Notes: a model not told the origin generated them from the sequence alone. A stretch of DNA of 36,438 bases from Hwanghaeella sp. (GCA_028282025.1 JANQIT010000353.1:1-36438); one strand, 5' to 3'; counted from the first letter of the stretch, positions 1-8,479 are shown. Numbers and translations: made by a program.

Positions 1-589
1 GATTGTTCGCCGGCATGTCGACCGTGCGGTCCAACGTCAATCCGAACCGCTCGCCCGCCGCGGCGACATCCTCCAACCGCCGGATGCCCCATTCCGGGTT
101 CCGTCCGCGCAGGCTTTGATCGAAGGAGAGGTTGCCTTCCGCGGTCGGCACGCCGTCCTGGATGAACGGTCCGTATAGCGCCAAGACCCCCGTCCCCGGC
201 GTCAGGATTGCGCCTGCGCCCCGCAACAACCCCTCGCACGCCGCCCAGGGGGAAATGTGGATCATATTGGCGCAGAAGATGGCGTCAGCCTGCGTCACCG
301 GCCAAGTGCCGGCGCTTGCATCGAGATGCCGGGCGGGCAGGATGCGCCCGCCGTCCGGGTCCACGTCGCGCGCATAGGCGTCGATCCCGGCCAGGGCGGA
401 GGCGTCGGCATCCGTCGGTTGCCATTGCCAGCCATCGATCCGGGGCGCGAAATAGGCGGCATGCTCGCCGGAACCACTGGCGACTTCCAACAACAGGCCG
501 CGTTCCGGCAAACCCGCCTGCAAGACCGGCAGGATTGCGTCCCGGTTTCGCTGCACAGCAGGCGCCTGCCTTCTGGGGTCTTCCGTCAC
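1..589 (-). CDS. DUF938-family SAM-dependent methyltransferase (3' end outside the window)
   Basis: The leftward frame reads about 196 residues and runs off the left edge, so the C-terminus is missing. It starts at a GTG (587-589) with an AAGGAG-type ribosome binding site a few bases upstream. The N-terminal part has an APAVQRNRDAIL motif and then LLEVASGSGEHAAYFA, the glycine-rich SAM-binding motif I. Further on come WQPTDAD, ADAIFCANMIHISPW and LALYGPFIQDG, which are typical of the DUF938 family of class I methyltransferases. The substrate of this family is not known to me. The gene diverges from fdxA across about 145 bases. Family identity is fairly sure; function is open. Confidence 0.85.
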   Translation of the reverse strand, partial: MTEDPRRQAPAVQRNRDAILPVLQAGLPERGLLLEVASGSGEHAAYFAPRIDGWQWQPTDADASALAGIDAYARDVDPDGGRILPARHLDASAGTWPVTQADAIFCANMIHISPWAACEGLLRGAGAILTPGTGVLALYGPFIQDGVPTAEGNLSFDQSLRGRNPEWGIRRLEDVAAAGERFGLTLDRTVDMPANN

Positions 590-734
590 GTTCGTCTCCT
601 TCCCGGGCATACAGTGTCAATTCGTCCGAGCGGCGATACGCGAAACGGTATTGCCCGACAAGGCCAATGCGAGATATGACGTCTGCCCCATGTGAACCCG
701 GCGGCAGCCCGCCGGATGCGGTGAGGAGAGCGTA

Positions 735-1073
735 ATGACCTACGTGGTCACAGAATCCTGTATCAAGTGCAAGTATCAGGATTGCGTCGAGGTTTGCCCC
801 GTCGACTGCTTCTATGAAGGCGACAATATGCTCGTCATTCATCCGGACGAGTGCATCGATTGCGGCGTCTGCGAGCCGGAATGCCCGGCCGAGGCCATCC
901 TTCCCGATACGGAGGGAGAAGCGGAAAAATGGCTGGAACTGAACCGGGAATATTCGGAAAAATGGCCGAACATCACGGTGAAGGGCGACGCGCCGTCAGA
1001 CGCGGACGACTTCATGAATGTCAAGAAGAAGTTCGAGAAGTTCTTTTCCGCCGAACCCGGTAAGGGAAACTGA
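735..1073 (+). CDS. fdxA: FdxA-type seven-iron ferredoxin
   Basis: This is a 112-residue soluble electron carrier predicted to hold one [3Fe-4S] and one [4Fe-4S] cluster. The cysteine pattern matches Azotobacter ferredoxin I with an offset of one: C9, C17 and C50 for the 3Fe cluster, C21, C40, C43 and C46 for the 4Fe cluster, plus extra C12 and C25. The acidic C-terminal tail is usual for the family. A GAGGAGA ribosome binding site precedes the ATG. FdxA next to carD is a common alphaproteobacterial order, but the 434-base gap to carD argues against a simple operon. The redox partner cannot be told from the sequence. Confidence 0.95.
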   Translation: MTYVVTESCIKCKYQDCVEVCPVDCFYEGDNMLVIHPDECIDCGVCEPECPAEAILPDTEGEAEKWLELNREYSEKWPNITVKGDAPSDADDFMNVKKKFEKFFSAEPGKGN

Positions 1074-1507
1074 CCCCGCCCCAGCCGCGCCCTGCAGGCC
1101 GGGCCAAACCGCCTTCATTGGGATACCGCGTTGCGGTAAGCCTATGAAAGGATTGAGGCGCTTGCGACTCCGGGGCTGGGAATACCGCTTTTCCTGTGCT
1201 ATACTACCGACGTTAATTGGCGGAAAGATCACTTGCGTCTAATGCGCAAGGCCTGTTGCGGTGATCGTTTTTCACCTTTGAACAGGCCGATGATCGCCCG
1301 GCTCACGCATGGTCCTTCAAGGCCGCTTGGCACACCGCACGGCGGCTTGGGCGGATCATTCGTCCGAATAAGACGAGAATGGCTCGATGTGTTCAGCGAA
1401 GGCGAACGCATAGAGCGATTTGTGCACTTTAGAACGCCAGTTCATGGCGCCACACCCGGCCGCAAACCGCGTTGTTGAATGAAGTTGGCATAAGGATTGA
1501 GGTAAGA
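1074..1507 (+). other. Intergenic region with predicted RNA structure (fdxA-carD)
   Basis: No convincing protein gene lies in these 434 bases. Several perfect hairpins do. One is TACCGC-gtt-GCGGTA (1124-1138). The next is CTTGCG-7 nt-CGCAAG (1232-1250). Immediately after it comes a nested stem with GGCCTGTT (1250-1257) pairing AACAGGCC (1281-1288) around an inner GGTGA/TCACC stem (1260-1276). A promoter-like TGC-TATACT extended -10 lies at 1197-1205, just upstream of the last two. The stretch could be a long carD leader, a small RNA, or both. I could not match it to 6S, tmRNA, RNase P or SRP RNA. Confidence 0.45.
1197..1205 (+). promoter_or_regulatory. Possible extended -10 promoter element upstream of carD
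   Basis: TGC followed by TATACT resembles an extended -10 box. The -35 hexamer at the usual distance is poor. If used, transcription would start near 1212 and give a leader of about 300 nt before carD, passing through the hairpins at 1232-1288. Confidence 0.35.
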
Positions 1508-2011
1508 ATGTCGAAAGGCACCAAGTATCAGTCTGGCGATCATGTCGTTTACCCCACGCATGGCGTCGGCAAAGTCACTGGTATCGAAAAGCAAGAAATT
1601 GCAGGCACCTCCCTGGAGTTGATCGTAATCGAATTCGATAAGGACCGGATGATTCTGCGCGTCCCCGTTGCGAAGGCGGACGATTCCGGCCTGCGCAAAC
1701 TGTCCTCGCCGGATCAGATGAAGTCGGCGCTCAAAACCCTGAAGGGTAAAAGCCGCGTGCGCCGCACGATGTGGTCCCGCCGCGCCCAGGAATACGAAGC
1801 GAAGATCAACTCGGGCGACCCGGTGGCCATCGCGGAAGTCGTCCGCGATCTGTTCCGGAACGCAAACCAGCCCGATCAGTCCTACAGCGAACGGCAGCTC
1901 TATCAAGCCGCGCTCGACCGGTTGGCGCGCGAGTTCGCCGCCGTCGAAGCGATCGGCGAAGAAGAAGCCGCCGAGAAGCTGGAAGACATGCTGCAGAAGG
2001 CGGCGGCCTGA
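1508..2011 (+). CDS. carD: CarD-family transcriptional regulator
   Basis: The product is 167 residues. CarD/CdnL proteins bind the RNA polymerase beta subunit and stabilise open promoter complexes. The N-terminus has the GDHVVYPTHGVGKV signature of the RNA-polymerase-interacting domain shared with Mfd, followed by an all-helical C-terminal part with SRVRRTMWSRRAQEYEAKI, where DNA contact is made in the family. I start at the ATG with a GAGGTAAGA ribosome binding site directly upstream; an in-frame ATG at 1472 would add twelve residues and lacks one. A strong terminator follows, so the gene probably ends its own transcript. Confidence 0.95.
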   Translation: MSKGTKYQSGDHVVYPTHGVGKVTGIEKQEIAGTSLELIVIEFDKDRMILRVPVAKADDSGLRKLSSPDQMKSALKTLKGKSRVRRTMWSRRAQEYEAKINSGDPVAIAEVVRDLFRNANQPDQSYSERQLYQAALDRLAREFAAVEAIGEEEAAEKLEDMLQKAAA

Positions 2012-2041
2012 CGCCGAGAAACGCCATATCCTATCTTTGCT

Positions 2042-2090
2042 GCGCGGTCCGGGGTTACCAACCCCGGGCCGCGCTGTCTTTCTGGCTTTT
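2042..2090 (+). terminator. Rho-independent terminator after carD
   Basis: A 15-base-pair stem (2042-2056 with 2060-2074, one G-U pair) closes a 3-nt loop and is followed by a T-rich run (TGTCTTTCTGGCTTTT). It begins 30 bases after the carD stop. Confidence 0.85.
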
Positions 2091-2220
2091 CCCGACACCT
2101 TGCGGCCATGGGGTTTCGGGGAGGTTTCCAGTAGGTTTCCGGGGCTTTCCATTCCAAGGCCAACTCGTTAGGTTCCCGGGGTAACCCGCCCCGCTGGTCA
2201 CCGGGAGAGATTGGCGCCTG

Positions 2221-3084
2221 ATGACATCGCCCCCGCCGCAACAGGCGACGCAAGTCCGCCTCCGGAACAGTGTCGAACAGTTCTACCCGGTCATCCAAAG
2301 GCCGGTGGACGGCGCGTCGGGACGCATCTGGGCAGTCGGTGCCGTGCATGGCGAAATCTACAAGCTTGAGATGCTGCACGACGCACTGGCGGCCAAACTG
2401 CAGCCCGGCGACCGGATCGTCTATCTGGGCAATCTTATCGGACACGGCTATGACACGGTCGAGGTTCTGAACGAGATCCTGCGGTTCCGCTGCTGGTTTC
2501 TGGCCCGACCACCTTTCGTGCATATCGACGATTTCATCGTCCTGCGCGGCCAGCAGGAGGAGATGTTTCAAAAACTGTTGCAGATCCAGTTCGCCGCCGA
2601 GCCGCAGGAATTGCTGGCATGGATGCTGGAGCACGGGCTTGAAACCACGCTTTTGGGATACGGAACCGACGCGGCGGCGGCATTCAAGGCCGCACGCGAG
2701 GGAACGCTGGGACTGACCTATTGGACGACCGACATCCGCAAGCGTCTGAAGGCGCAGCCCGGGCACGAAACGCTGATCACCAAGCTGAAGCGGGCGGCCT
2801 ATGCCGATACGAAGTCCTTGCTGTTCGTCAGCGCCGGCCTGGACGACACGAAGCCCCTTGTGGGTCAGACGGACGCCCTGTGGTGGGCGCCGCGCGCTTT
2901 CGAGGCGATTTCCGCCCCATACCGGGAGTACGGCCGGATCGTGCGCGGCTATGACCCGGACCACCGCGGCTTTGTCGAAACCGACCATACCTATTCCCTG
3001 GATGGCGGTGCGGGCCGTGGGGGTGTTTTGATCGCCGCCTGTCTTGGTTTCGATGGCGACCTCCAGGAAATCCTTACAGTTTAA
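2221..3084 (+). CDS. Degenerate calcineurin-like metallophosphoesterase (probable pseudophosphatase)
   Basis: The 287-residue protein follows the layout of PPP-type serine/threonine phosphatases, but nearly every metal ligand is changed. The GDxHG block reads GAVHGE (residues 40-45, Asp to Ala, His kept). GDxxDRG reads GNLIGHG (70-76, both Asp lost). GNHE reads GQQE (110-113, Asn and His lost). FVHAG reads FVSAG. The C-terminal VETDHTYSLDGGAGRGG block still resembles the family's closing LDTGAxxGG motif. It is therefore likely fold-intact and catalytically dead, perhaps a binding or regulatory protein. The reading frame is full length with no stops. It lies between carD and the sigma-32 gene; no ribosome binding site is strong. 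Confidence 0.8.
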   Translation: MTSPPPQQATQVRLRNSVEQFYPVIQRPVDGASGRIWAVGAVHGEIYKLEMLHDALAAKLQPGDRIVYLGNLIGHGYDTVEVLNEILRFRCWFLARPPFVHIDDFIVLRGQQEEMFQKLLQIQFAAEPQELLAWMLEHGLETTLLGYGTDAAAAFKAAREGTLGLTYWTTDIRKRLKAQPGHETLITKLKRAAYADTKSLLFVSAGLDDTKPLVGQTDALWWAPRAFEAISAPYREYGRIVRGYDPDHRGFVETDHTYSLDGGAGRGGVLIAACLGFDGDLQEILTV

Positions 3085-3359
3085 TCGGGCATATCTGTTT
3101 TTCTTACCGATGGACAATCGGGATTAGCGGCTCAGACGCCGTTTGTTTTGGTCCAACCTCCTGAATTTTCCGCCTAATTTCCATAGATCACGAAAACGTT
3201 AGCCATTTTCTCACAAAATACCTGACTAAAAGACTATGTTATTTATGAGCCGGACCATTTAGACGTGATCCGGAAGAAAAAACCCAGCGTATTGGTCAAC
3301 AAATAAGAATGACAGGGCGGTTCCAGCCGGTGGTCGCGGCTTAACGGTGGAGGCGAGAA

Positions 3360-4244
3360 GTGGCGCATATCGACGATCCCCAAACCCAACGGGCGAATCT
3401 TTCATTCATCAAGGCTTCGATGCAGGAGCCCCTGCTGTCCCGCGACCGGGAGCAGGATTTGGCCCGCCGTTGGCGCTATCAGCAGGACGAACGGGCGCTG
3501 CACCAGCTGGTCCGCGCCTATACCCGTCTTGTGGTCAGCACCGCCACGAAATTCCGGAATTACGGGCTGCCGATGGGTGACCTCGTCCAGGAAGGCAATG
3601 TTGGCCTGATGCAGGCCGCCGCCCGGTTCGAGCCGGAACGCGACGTCCGTTTCTCCACCTATGCCTCCTGGTGGATCCGGTCCGCGATGCAGGATTACGT
3701 GCTGCGCAACTGGTCCATCGTCCGGACCGGCACGACCGCCGCCCAGAAATCGCTGTTCTTCAACCTGCGCCGGCTACGCGCCAAGATCAGCGAAGCGCCG
3801 AACGGACGGATGACCCACGAGGGCCGTGAATTCGTCTCCCGCGAACTGAGCGTCGATGTCAGCGAGGTCGAGACGATGGAGATGCGTCTCTCGGCATCCG
3901 ACCAATCCCTGAACGCGACCATCTCCGACGGATCCGAAGACAATTGGCAGGACTTCCTGGCGGACACCCGCCCCGATCCGGAGGAGGTTGTCTCCGGCTC
4001 TCACGATGCGCGGACGCGCTCCCTGTGGCTGAGCGAAGCGATTGGCGAACTCTCCGACCGCGAACAGGTCATCATCCAGGAACGCCGGATGGTGGAGGAA
4101 GGCGCGACGCTGGAGCAGCTCGGTCAGAAACTCGGCGTCAGCAAGGAACGGGTCCGCCAGCTTGAGCATCGCGCGCTGAACAAGCTGAAATCCGCGATCC
4201 TGCGCCGGATCGAATCGCCGCGCGATCTGCTGATGGAAGCCTAG
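3360..4244 (+). CDS. rpoH: RpoH-type sigma-32 factor
   Basis: The 294-residue protein has sigma-70 region 2 (DLVQEGNVGLMQAAARFEP through VRFSTYASWWIRSAMQDYVL), the RpoH box QKSLFFNLR (129-137) that marks heat-shock sigma factors, and a region 4 helix-turn-helix (TLEQLGQKLGVSKERVRQLE) for -35 recognition. The start is GTG with a GGAGG-containing ribosome binding site. Many alphaproteobacteria carry two or more rpoH genes; which paralogue this is cannot be decided here. The preceding 275 bases are AT-rich for this genome and should hold the promoter, but I could not assign boxes with confidence. Confidence 0.93.
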   Translation: MAHIDDPQTQRANLSFIKASMQEPLLSRDREQDLARRWRYQQDERALHQLVRAYTRLVVSTATKFRNYGLPMGDLVQEGNVGLMQAAARFEPERDVRFSTYASWWIRSAMQDYVLRNWSIVRTGTTAAQKSLFFNLRRLRAKISEAPNGRMTHEGREFVSRELSVDVSEVETMEMRLSASDQSLNATISDGSEDNWQDFLADTRPDPEEVVSGSHDARTRSLWLSEAIGELSDREQVIIQERRMVEEGATLEQLGQKLGVSKERVRQLEHRALNKLKSAILRRIESPRDLLMEA

Positions 4245-4279
4245 GTCGTCCCCTTTCAGGGTTCATTGCGGGATGGCGT

Positions 4280-5080
4280 CTATTCCGACGGGGCGCCCAG
4301 CAGCTCGATCTGATCGGGCGTGACGATCTCCAGATACGGGCCATTGTAGCGCCGCACGACCCCGCGGACGCGGACGCGCCGCCCTTCCAACGCGCGCAAC
4401 GGCAAAGGGCCCGCCGTTTCATCGGCCCCCGAAACGGACCGCAGCCTGGAGCCCGCCGTAAAGTCGGTCCGCCACGCGTCCCCGAAATTCACGAAATTCA
4501 TCCGACCCACACGCGCGACCCGTCTCACCGTCCCGGTCACAATGCGAAACCCGTTCGGAATGTCCCTCGGCGCGCCGGCGTCATAGACCATCCAGTGTCC
4601 CGACCCCCAGAGCCCGTTCCCCGCCCGACGCGCCGCATCCTCCGCTGCGAGCAGAGCACGGCGGCTGTCGGGGGTCGCGACACCGCCCGCGAAGCGCGCC
4701 GCGCCGCGCTGTATGACATGTTCCTGGAGCCAGAGCCCGTCGCCGGCATGGACCTGTCCGGTCAGCCGGCCATAGCGGTCGGACCGCGCCGCGACCACGG
4801 TCCAATCCGGGGAACGGTTTTTCTGCCGCCGCAACAGAGCCACATAGAGCTTGTTTGGCGCGACCAGACGATAGGCCTGGTCCAATCCGGCCAGCACAAT
4901 CTCCGCACCGTCTTCGGTGAGGATAATCCCATCTCCGCCGACCTCCGCGATGCGAACCTGCTGCCTGGACTGGCCGCCCCCCGCCTGTTCGGACGGTTCC
5001 GCCGGAACGGCCGGAAATGCGCTTGCGACCGCCAAAACCCACAATAGAATTGTTATTTTTGGCGGGAATGCAGTAACCAT
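4280..5080 (-). CDS. Exported thermonuclease-like (SNase-fold) protein
   Basis: The product is 266 residues. The N-terminus is a signal peptide (hydrophobic stretch about residues 9-25, ending near FPAVPA). The middle part resembles a staphylococcal-nuclease OB fold, with DRYGR (101-105, supplying the second arginine of the active site) and DGLWLQEHVIQRGAARF. The acidic GIDAPE-type block that normally carries the catalytic Asp and Glu reads GLDQAYR, so nuclease activity is doubtful. A second OB-like part (about 170-262) contains GTVRRVARVGRMNFVNFG. An ATG at 5158 is in frame but would overlap the divergent peptidase start, so I prefer 5080. Function remains uncertain. Confidence 0.75.
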   Translation of the reverse strand: MVTAFPPKITILLWVLAVASAFPAVPAEPSEQAGGGQSRQQVRIAEVGGDGIILTEDGAEIVLAGLDQAYRLVAPNKLYVALLRRQKNRSPDWTVVAARSDRYGRLTGQVHAGDGLWLQEHVIQRGAARFAGGVATPDSRRALLAAEDAARRAGNGLWGSGHWMVYDAGAPRDIPNGFRIVTGTVRRVARVGRMNFVNFGDAWRTDFTAGSRLRSVSGADETAGPLPLRALEGRRVRVRGVVRRYNGPYLEIVTPDQIELLGAPSE

Positions 5081-5157
5081 AGTTGAACTCAGGATACTTA
5101 ACCCTAGTTTTTGTGCGAATGCCGCCCCCATAGCCGCCTTGGAAAAGAGCCCCATCA

Positions 5158-6147
5158 ATGCCTAGGACCGACCTGTACCCTGCGATTGAGCCGTTTGCGG
5201 CCGGGACTCTGCAAGTCGATCCGATCCACAACATTTATTGGGAAGAATGCGGCAACCCAAACGGGCGCGCCATTCTTTTTCTGCACGGAGGACCGGGCGC
5301 CGGGTTTTCACCGGGGCATCGCCGTTTCTTCGACCCCCGCTTCTATCGCATCGTGCTTGTCGACCAACGCGGTGCGGGCCGGTCCAAGCCCTATGCCGAA
5401 ATCCAGGCGAATGACACCGGCAGCCTGATCAGTGACCTGGAAGCGCTGCGGATGCACCGCGGCATCGACACCTGGACGGTTTTCGGGGGGTCTTGGGGCT
5501 CCAGCCTGGCGCTCGCCTACGCCCAAGCCCATCCGGAGCGCTGCGCCGGACTGATCCTGCGCGGCATCTTTTTGTGCAGGCAGACCGAAATCGACTGGTT
5601 CATGTCCGGTATCCGGCATTTCTTCCCGGAAGCCTGGGCCGATTTCATGGCCCACTTGTCGCCTGAGGAGCGCGACGAACCGCTGAAATCCTACTACCGC
5701 CGGCTGTGCGATCCGAACCCCGCGATCCATGCACCGGCCGCATCCGCCTGGAGCCGGTACGAGGCAAGCTGTTCGACCCTGATTCCCAGCAACGACACAA
5801 TTGACGTCCTAAGCGACCCCGCCACATCCTTGGCGCTTGCGCGCCTGGAAGCGCACTATTTCATCAACAACCTGTTCCTGGAAGAAGGCGCGCTGCTGCA
5901 GAACGCCCACCGGCTGCGCGACATCCCCGGACTGATCGTCCAGGGCCGCTATGACGCCGTCTGCCCGCCGGTGTCGGCGTGGGAGTTGGCCGCGGTGTGG
6001 CCGAACGCCGAACTGGTGATGATTCCCGACGCCGGTCATTCAGCCGCGGAAAACGGAACCGTGCGCGCCCTGGTCGCGGCGACGGAAACCTTCAAGGAAC
6101 GGCTGTCGGAAACCGACGGCGCCGCTAAGGCCTTGCGAACCGGCTGA
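5158..6147 (+). CDS. pip: Prolyl aminopeptidase (S33 family)
   Basis: This 329-residue cytoplasmic alpha/beta hydrolase removes N-terminal proline from peptides. It has the oxyanion HGGPG (43-47), VDQRGAGRSKPY, the nucleophile motif GGSWGS with Ser112, Asp266 in GRYDAVCP and His294 in DAGHSA. The segment ALARLEAHYFINNLFL is typical of the family's cap domain. Length matches the usual 310-330 residues. The 3' end overlaps the convergent MeaB gene by 23 bases. The start ATG has a modest AAGAG ribosome binding site. Confidence 0.94.
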   Translation: MPRTDLYPAIEPFAAGTLQVDPIHNIYWEECGNPNGRAILFLHGGPGAGFSPGHRRFFDPRFYRIVLVDQRGAGRSKPYAEIQANDTGSLISDLEALRMHRGIDTWTVFGGSWGSSLALAYAQAHPERCAGLILRGIFLCRQTEIDWFMSGIRHFFPEAWADFMAHLSPEERDEPLKSYYRRLCDPNPAIHAPAASAWSRYEASCSTLIPSNDTIDVLSDPATSLALARLEAHYFINNLFLEEGALLQNAHRLRDIPGLIVQGRYDAVCPPVSAWELAAVWPNAELVMIPDAGHSAAENGTVRALVAATETFKERLSETDGAAKALRTG

Positions 6148-7147
6148 TCAGACGGCGGGCCGCCACGGTCGGCGGCAGCAATCCCGATGCGACGCTCTTC
6201 TCCATCACCGGCAGGGCCCCGGCAATCCCGGGGTCCCGCTTCAAGGCGGCAATCAGCCCGTCACCGACTTCCGCCCACATCCAGTCGAGCGCCTGCGCCG
6301 AACGCCGCGCCGCAAGCTCGCCGCTCTCTCCCAGCGCCTGCCGGAAAGCGCCGATCTTTTCCCAAACTTCGGCAATCCCGTCCCCGGTTTTCGCCGAGCC
6401 GGTGATCACGGGCACGGTCCAATTCGGCGAAGCGGGCCGCAGCAGGCGCAGGGCGCTGGCATAATCGGACGCAGACCGTCTCGCCGTCTCCGTCAATGCG
6501 CCGTCGGCCTTGTTAACGACAATCATATCCGCGATTTCGACAATGCCCTTCTTCAACCCCTGCAATTCGTCCCCGCCGCCGGGCAACAGCATCAAAAGGA
6601 AGAAGTCGGTCATTTCCGCGACCGTCGTCTCGGACTGACCGACGCCGACAGTCTCCACCAGCACCACGTCGAAACCCGCCGCTTCACACAGCAGGATCGA
6701 TTCCCGCGTCCGCCGGGCGACCCCGCCGAGGGTCGCGCCCGCCGGAGACGGCCTGATGAAGGCGTTCCGGTTCCGCGAAAGATGCTCCATCCGCGTCTTA
6801 TCGCCCAGGATCGATCCGCCGCTGCGTTTGGAAGAAGGGTCGACCGCCAATACCGCGATGTTGTGGCCCAGGTCCGTCACATGCCGTCCGAACGCCTCGA
6901 TGAAGGTGGATTTACCGACGCCGGGAACACCGGAGATGCCGATGCGGATCGATTTTCCGGTCTTGGAGGAAACGCGTTCCAGCAAGGCTTCGGCCCGGTT
7001 TCTGTGATCGTCCCTGGTCGATTCGATCAATGTGATCGCCTGGGCGAGACGCCGCCGATCCCCGCCGGTCACCGCCGCGGCAAGCGTTTCCACATCGTCT
7101 TTGTCCGCGGGCGCGCGCCGCGCGTCCGGCCGTGTATCGGACCCCAC
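6125..7147 (-). CDS. meaB: MeaB/ArgK-family G3E GTPase (methylmalonyl-CoA mutase chaperone)
   Basis: The 340-residue protein has a P-loop GVPGVGKST (73-81), VDPSSKRSGGSILGDKTRM, VETVGVGQSE and NKAD (G4). These are hallmarks of MeaB, which loads and protects the adenosylcobalamin cofactor of methylmalonyl-CoA mutase. No mutase gene lies in the window. The start is GTG with a GGGGAC ribosome binding site, ten bases after the stop of the upstream small gene, so it is probably co-transcribed and perhaps translationally coupled. The link to the B12 chelatase genes near 17-20 kb is thematic only. Confidence 0.94.
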   Translation of the reverse strand: MGSDTRPDARRAPADKDDVETLAAAVTGGDRRRLAQAITLIESTRDDHRNRAEALLERVSSKTGKSIRIGISGVPGVGKSTFIEAFGRHVTDLGHNIAVLAVDPSSKRSGGSILGDKTRMEHLSRNRNAFIRPSPAGATLGGVARRTRESILLCEAAGFDVVLVETVGVGQSETTVAEMTDFFLLMLLPGGGDELQGLKKGIVEIADMIVVNKADGALTETARRSASDYASALRLLRPASPNWTVPVITGSAKTGDGIAEVWEKIGAFRQALGESGELAARRSAQALDWMWAEVGDGLIAALKRDPGIAGALPVMEKSVASGLLPPTVAARRLISRFARP

Positions 7148-7157
7148 ACCGTCCCCA

Positions 7158-7613
7158 CTATTTTTTCATCTGTGCGCCGAAGATCGTTCGGGCCATCAGC
7201 CGCAGTTTCTTCCGTGCGGTCGGATCGAGGTCCGCCAGCACCTTCTGCTTCTGGCGATAGATCAGCATGGCGGATTTTACCAGTTCTTCGTGGTTCGCTT
7301 CCGGCGGTGCTGCCGAGACGGCGACGGGCCGGCCGGCCGGCCCCGCGCCCCCACCTTCTTCGACCAGTTCGCGGTGGGCGCTGGCAATCGCCTCCCTGAT
7401 CGTTTCCCGGTCCAGATCGGTGGCGTTCGCATCGTCGCGCAGAGCGCCCTGAGCCTCCGCCTCACCGGCATCCTTTGCCGCCCGGGCAAGCTCCGCGTCA
7501 AGATTTGCCGCAGAGGGCGGACCCGAGGGTTTCCCGGCCTGCCGGTTGCGGGCTTCCAGCGAGTCCCTGGCTTCCTTGGTCAAGAAGATCTTTTTTACGA
7601 TTCTGTCGAACAT
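7158..7613 (-). CDS. Conserved-looking small protein of unknown function upstream of meaB
   Basis: The 151-residue product starts MFDRIVKKIFLTKEARDSLEARN. The middle is low-complexity and rich in Ala, Glu, Asp and Gly (about residues 45-95). The C-terminus is basic and helical (LVKSAMLIYRQKQKVLADLDPTARKKLRLMARTIFG, in parts). I start at the ATG at 7613, preceded by GAGGGAAG, rather than the in-frame ATG at 7685, which would overlap the GNAT gene. No signal peptide, membrane segment or known domain is visible. It sits between a GNAT gene and meaB on one probable transcript. Function unknown. Confidence 0.7.
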   Translation of the reverse strand: MFDRIVKKIFLTKEARDSLEARNRQAGKPSGPPSAANLDAELARAAKDAGEAEAQGALRDDANATDLDRETIREAIASAHRELVEEGGGAGPAGRPVAVSAAPPEANHEELVKSAMLIYRQKQKVLADLDPTARKKLRLMARTIFGAQMKK

Positions 7614-7681
7614 CTTCCCTCTATACCGATGCCGTTGCAGGTCGCTTTGCAGGGCATATGGTTCAAGGACCGTGCCAACCG

Positions 7682-8233
7682 TCACCGTCCTCCATCGCCG
7701 CGCCGGACCGGTCGCAGCAATTTCGCCATCAGCAGTTCATCCACATAGTTTCCGTCGACCCGAACCGATGCAATCTTGCGGCCTTCCTCTTGGTATCCCT
7801 GCCGGCGATAAAACGCGATGGCCCGCTCGTTCGTGGCCATCACGGTCAATTCCAGGCGGACAATACCGCCTTCCATGGCGACCTGCTCCAAGCGGTGCAT
7901 CAACCGCCGGGCGATCCCCCGGCCGTTATAGGCTTGAAGCACCCCGATCCCCACGGTGCCAGTATGCCTGATTCTGTCCAACTGGCCGGCAACTAAAATC
8001 GCTTCCCCGACCGGGTCGCCACCGCTCCAGGCATTCATAAGGGCGCAGCAGGGGGCTGCGCGCATGGACCGGATCACCACCTCCATCTCCTCGACACTGC
8101 CGGCCCGTTCCGCCGGCAGCCTATGGAAAAACGGCGTTTCGGCCAGCAAACGTTCTCCGAACTGCTTCAACGAACGGGCGTCCCGCTCGCGCGCTTCACG
8201 GATCGTGATATCGGTCACTGCGTCGGGCGTCAT
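7682..8233 (-). CDS. GNAT-family N-acetyltransferase
   Basis: The 183-residue protein (from ATG 8233) has the GNAT core: TGTVGIGVLQAYNGRGIARRL is the acetyl-CoA-binding beta4-alpha3 region with the RxxGxA-like motif. LELTVMATNERAIAFYRRQGYQEEG is the C-terminal motif B region seen in ribosomal-protein and small-molecule acetyltransferases. The substrate is not predictable. An in-frame ATG at 8272 is also possible; neither start has a strong ribosome binding site. The gene is first in a leftward unit with the small unknown gene and meaB. Confidence 0.85.
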   Translation of the reverse strand: MTPDAVTDITIREARERDARSLKQFGERLLAETPFFHRLPAERAGSVEEMEVVIRSMRAAPCCALMNAWSGGDPVGEAILVAGQLDRIRHTGTVGIGVLQAYNGRGIARRLMHRLEQVAMEGGIVRLELTVMATNERAIAFYRRQGYQEEGRKIASVRVDGNYVDELLMAKLLRPVRRGDGGR

Positions 8234-8479
8234 TCCGGTATCCACTTGCTTCGGGCGCGTACGCCCCCGCACATGCGTTCACGTATCGGGTGCATCGGCC
8301 GTCCCAGAGAACAGCCGCGGCAGCGCCCGGCCATCCCCATCGTACCATGGTCTCACCGCGCCGCCCCAGGAAAGGAATCTCGCGAATCGACGCTATGACG
8401 AACACTGATATAAGGTCCAACTTCGACCCGGAAACACTGGTAGAACATTCCGGCGACCAGGGGCAATGCGTTTGACGGT

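Noticed and set aside
1233-1478. An 81-codon frame in the fdxA-carD gap
   Set aside because: It has no ribosome binding site or recognisable sequence, and it crosses the strong hairpins, which suggests RNA rather than protein.
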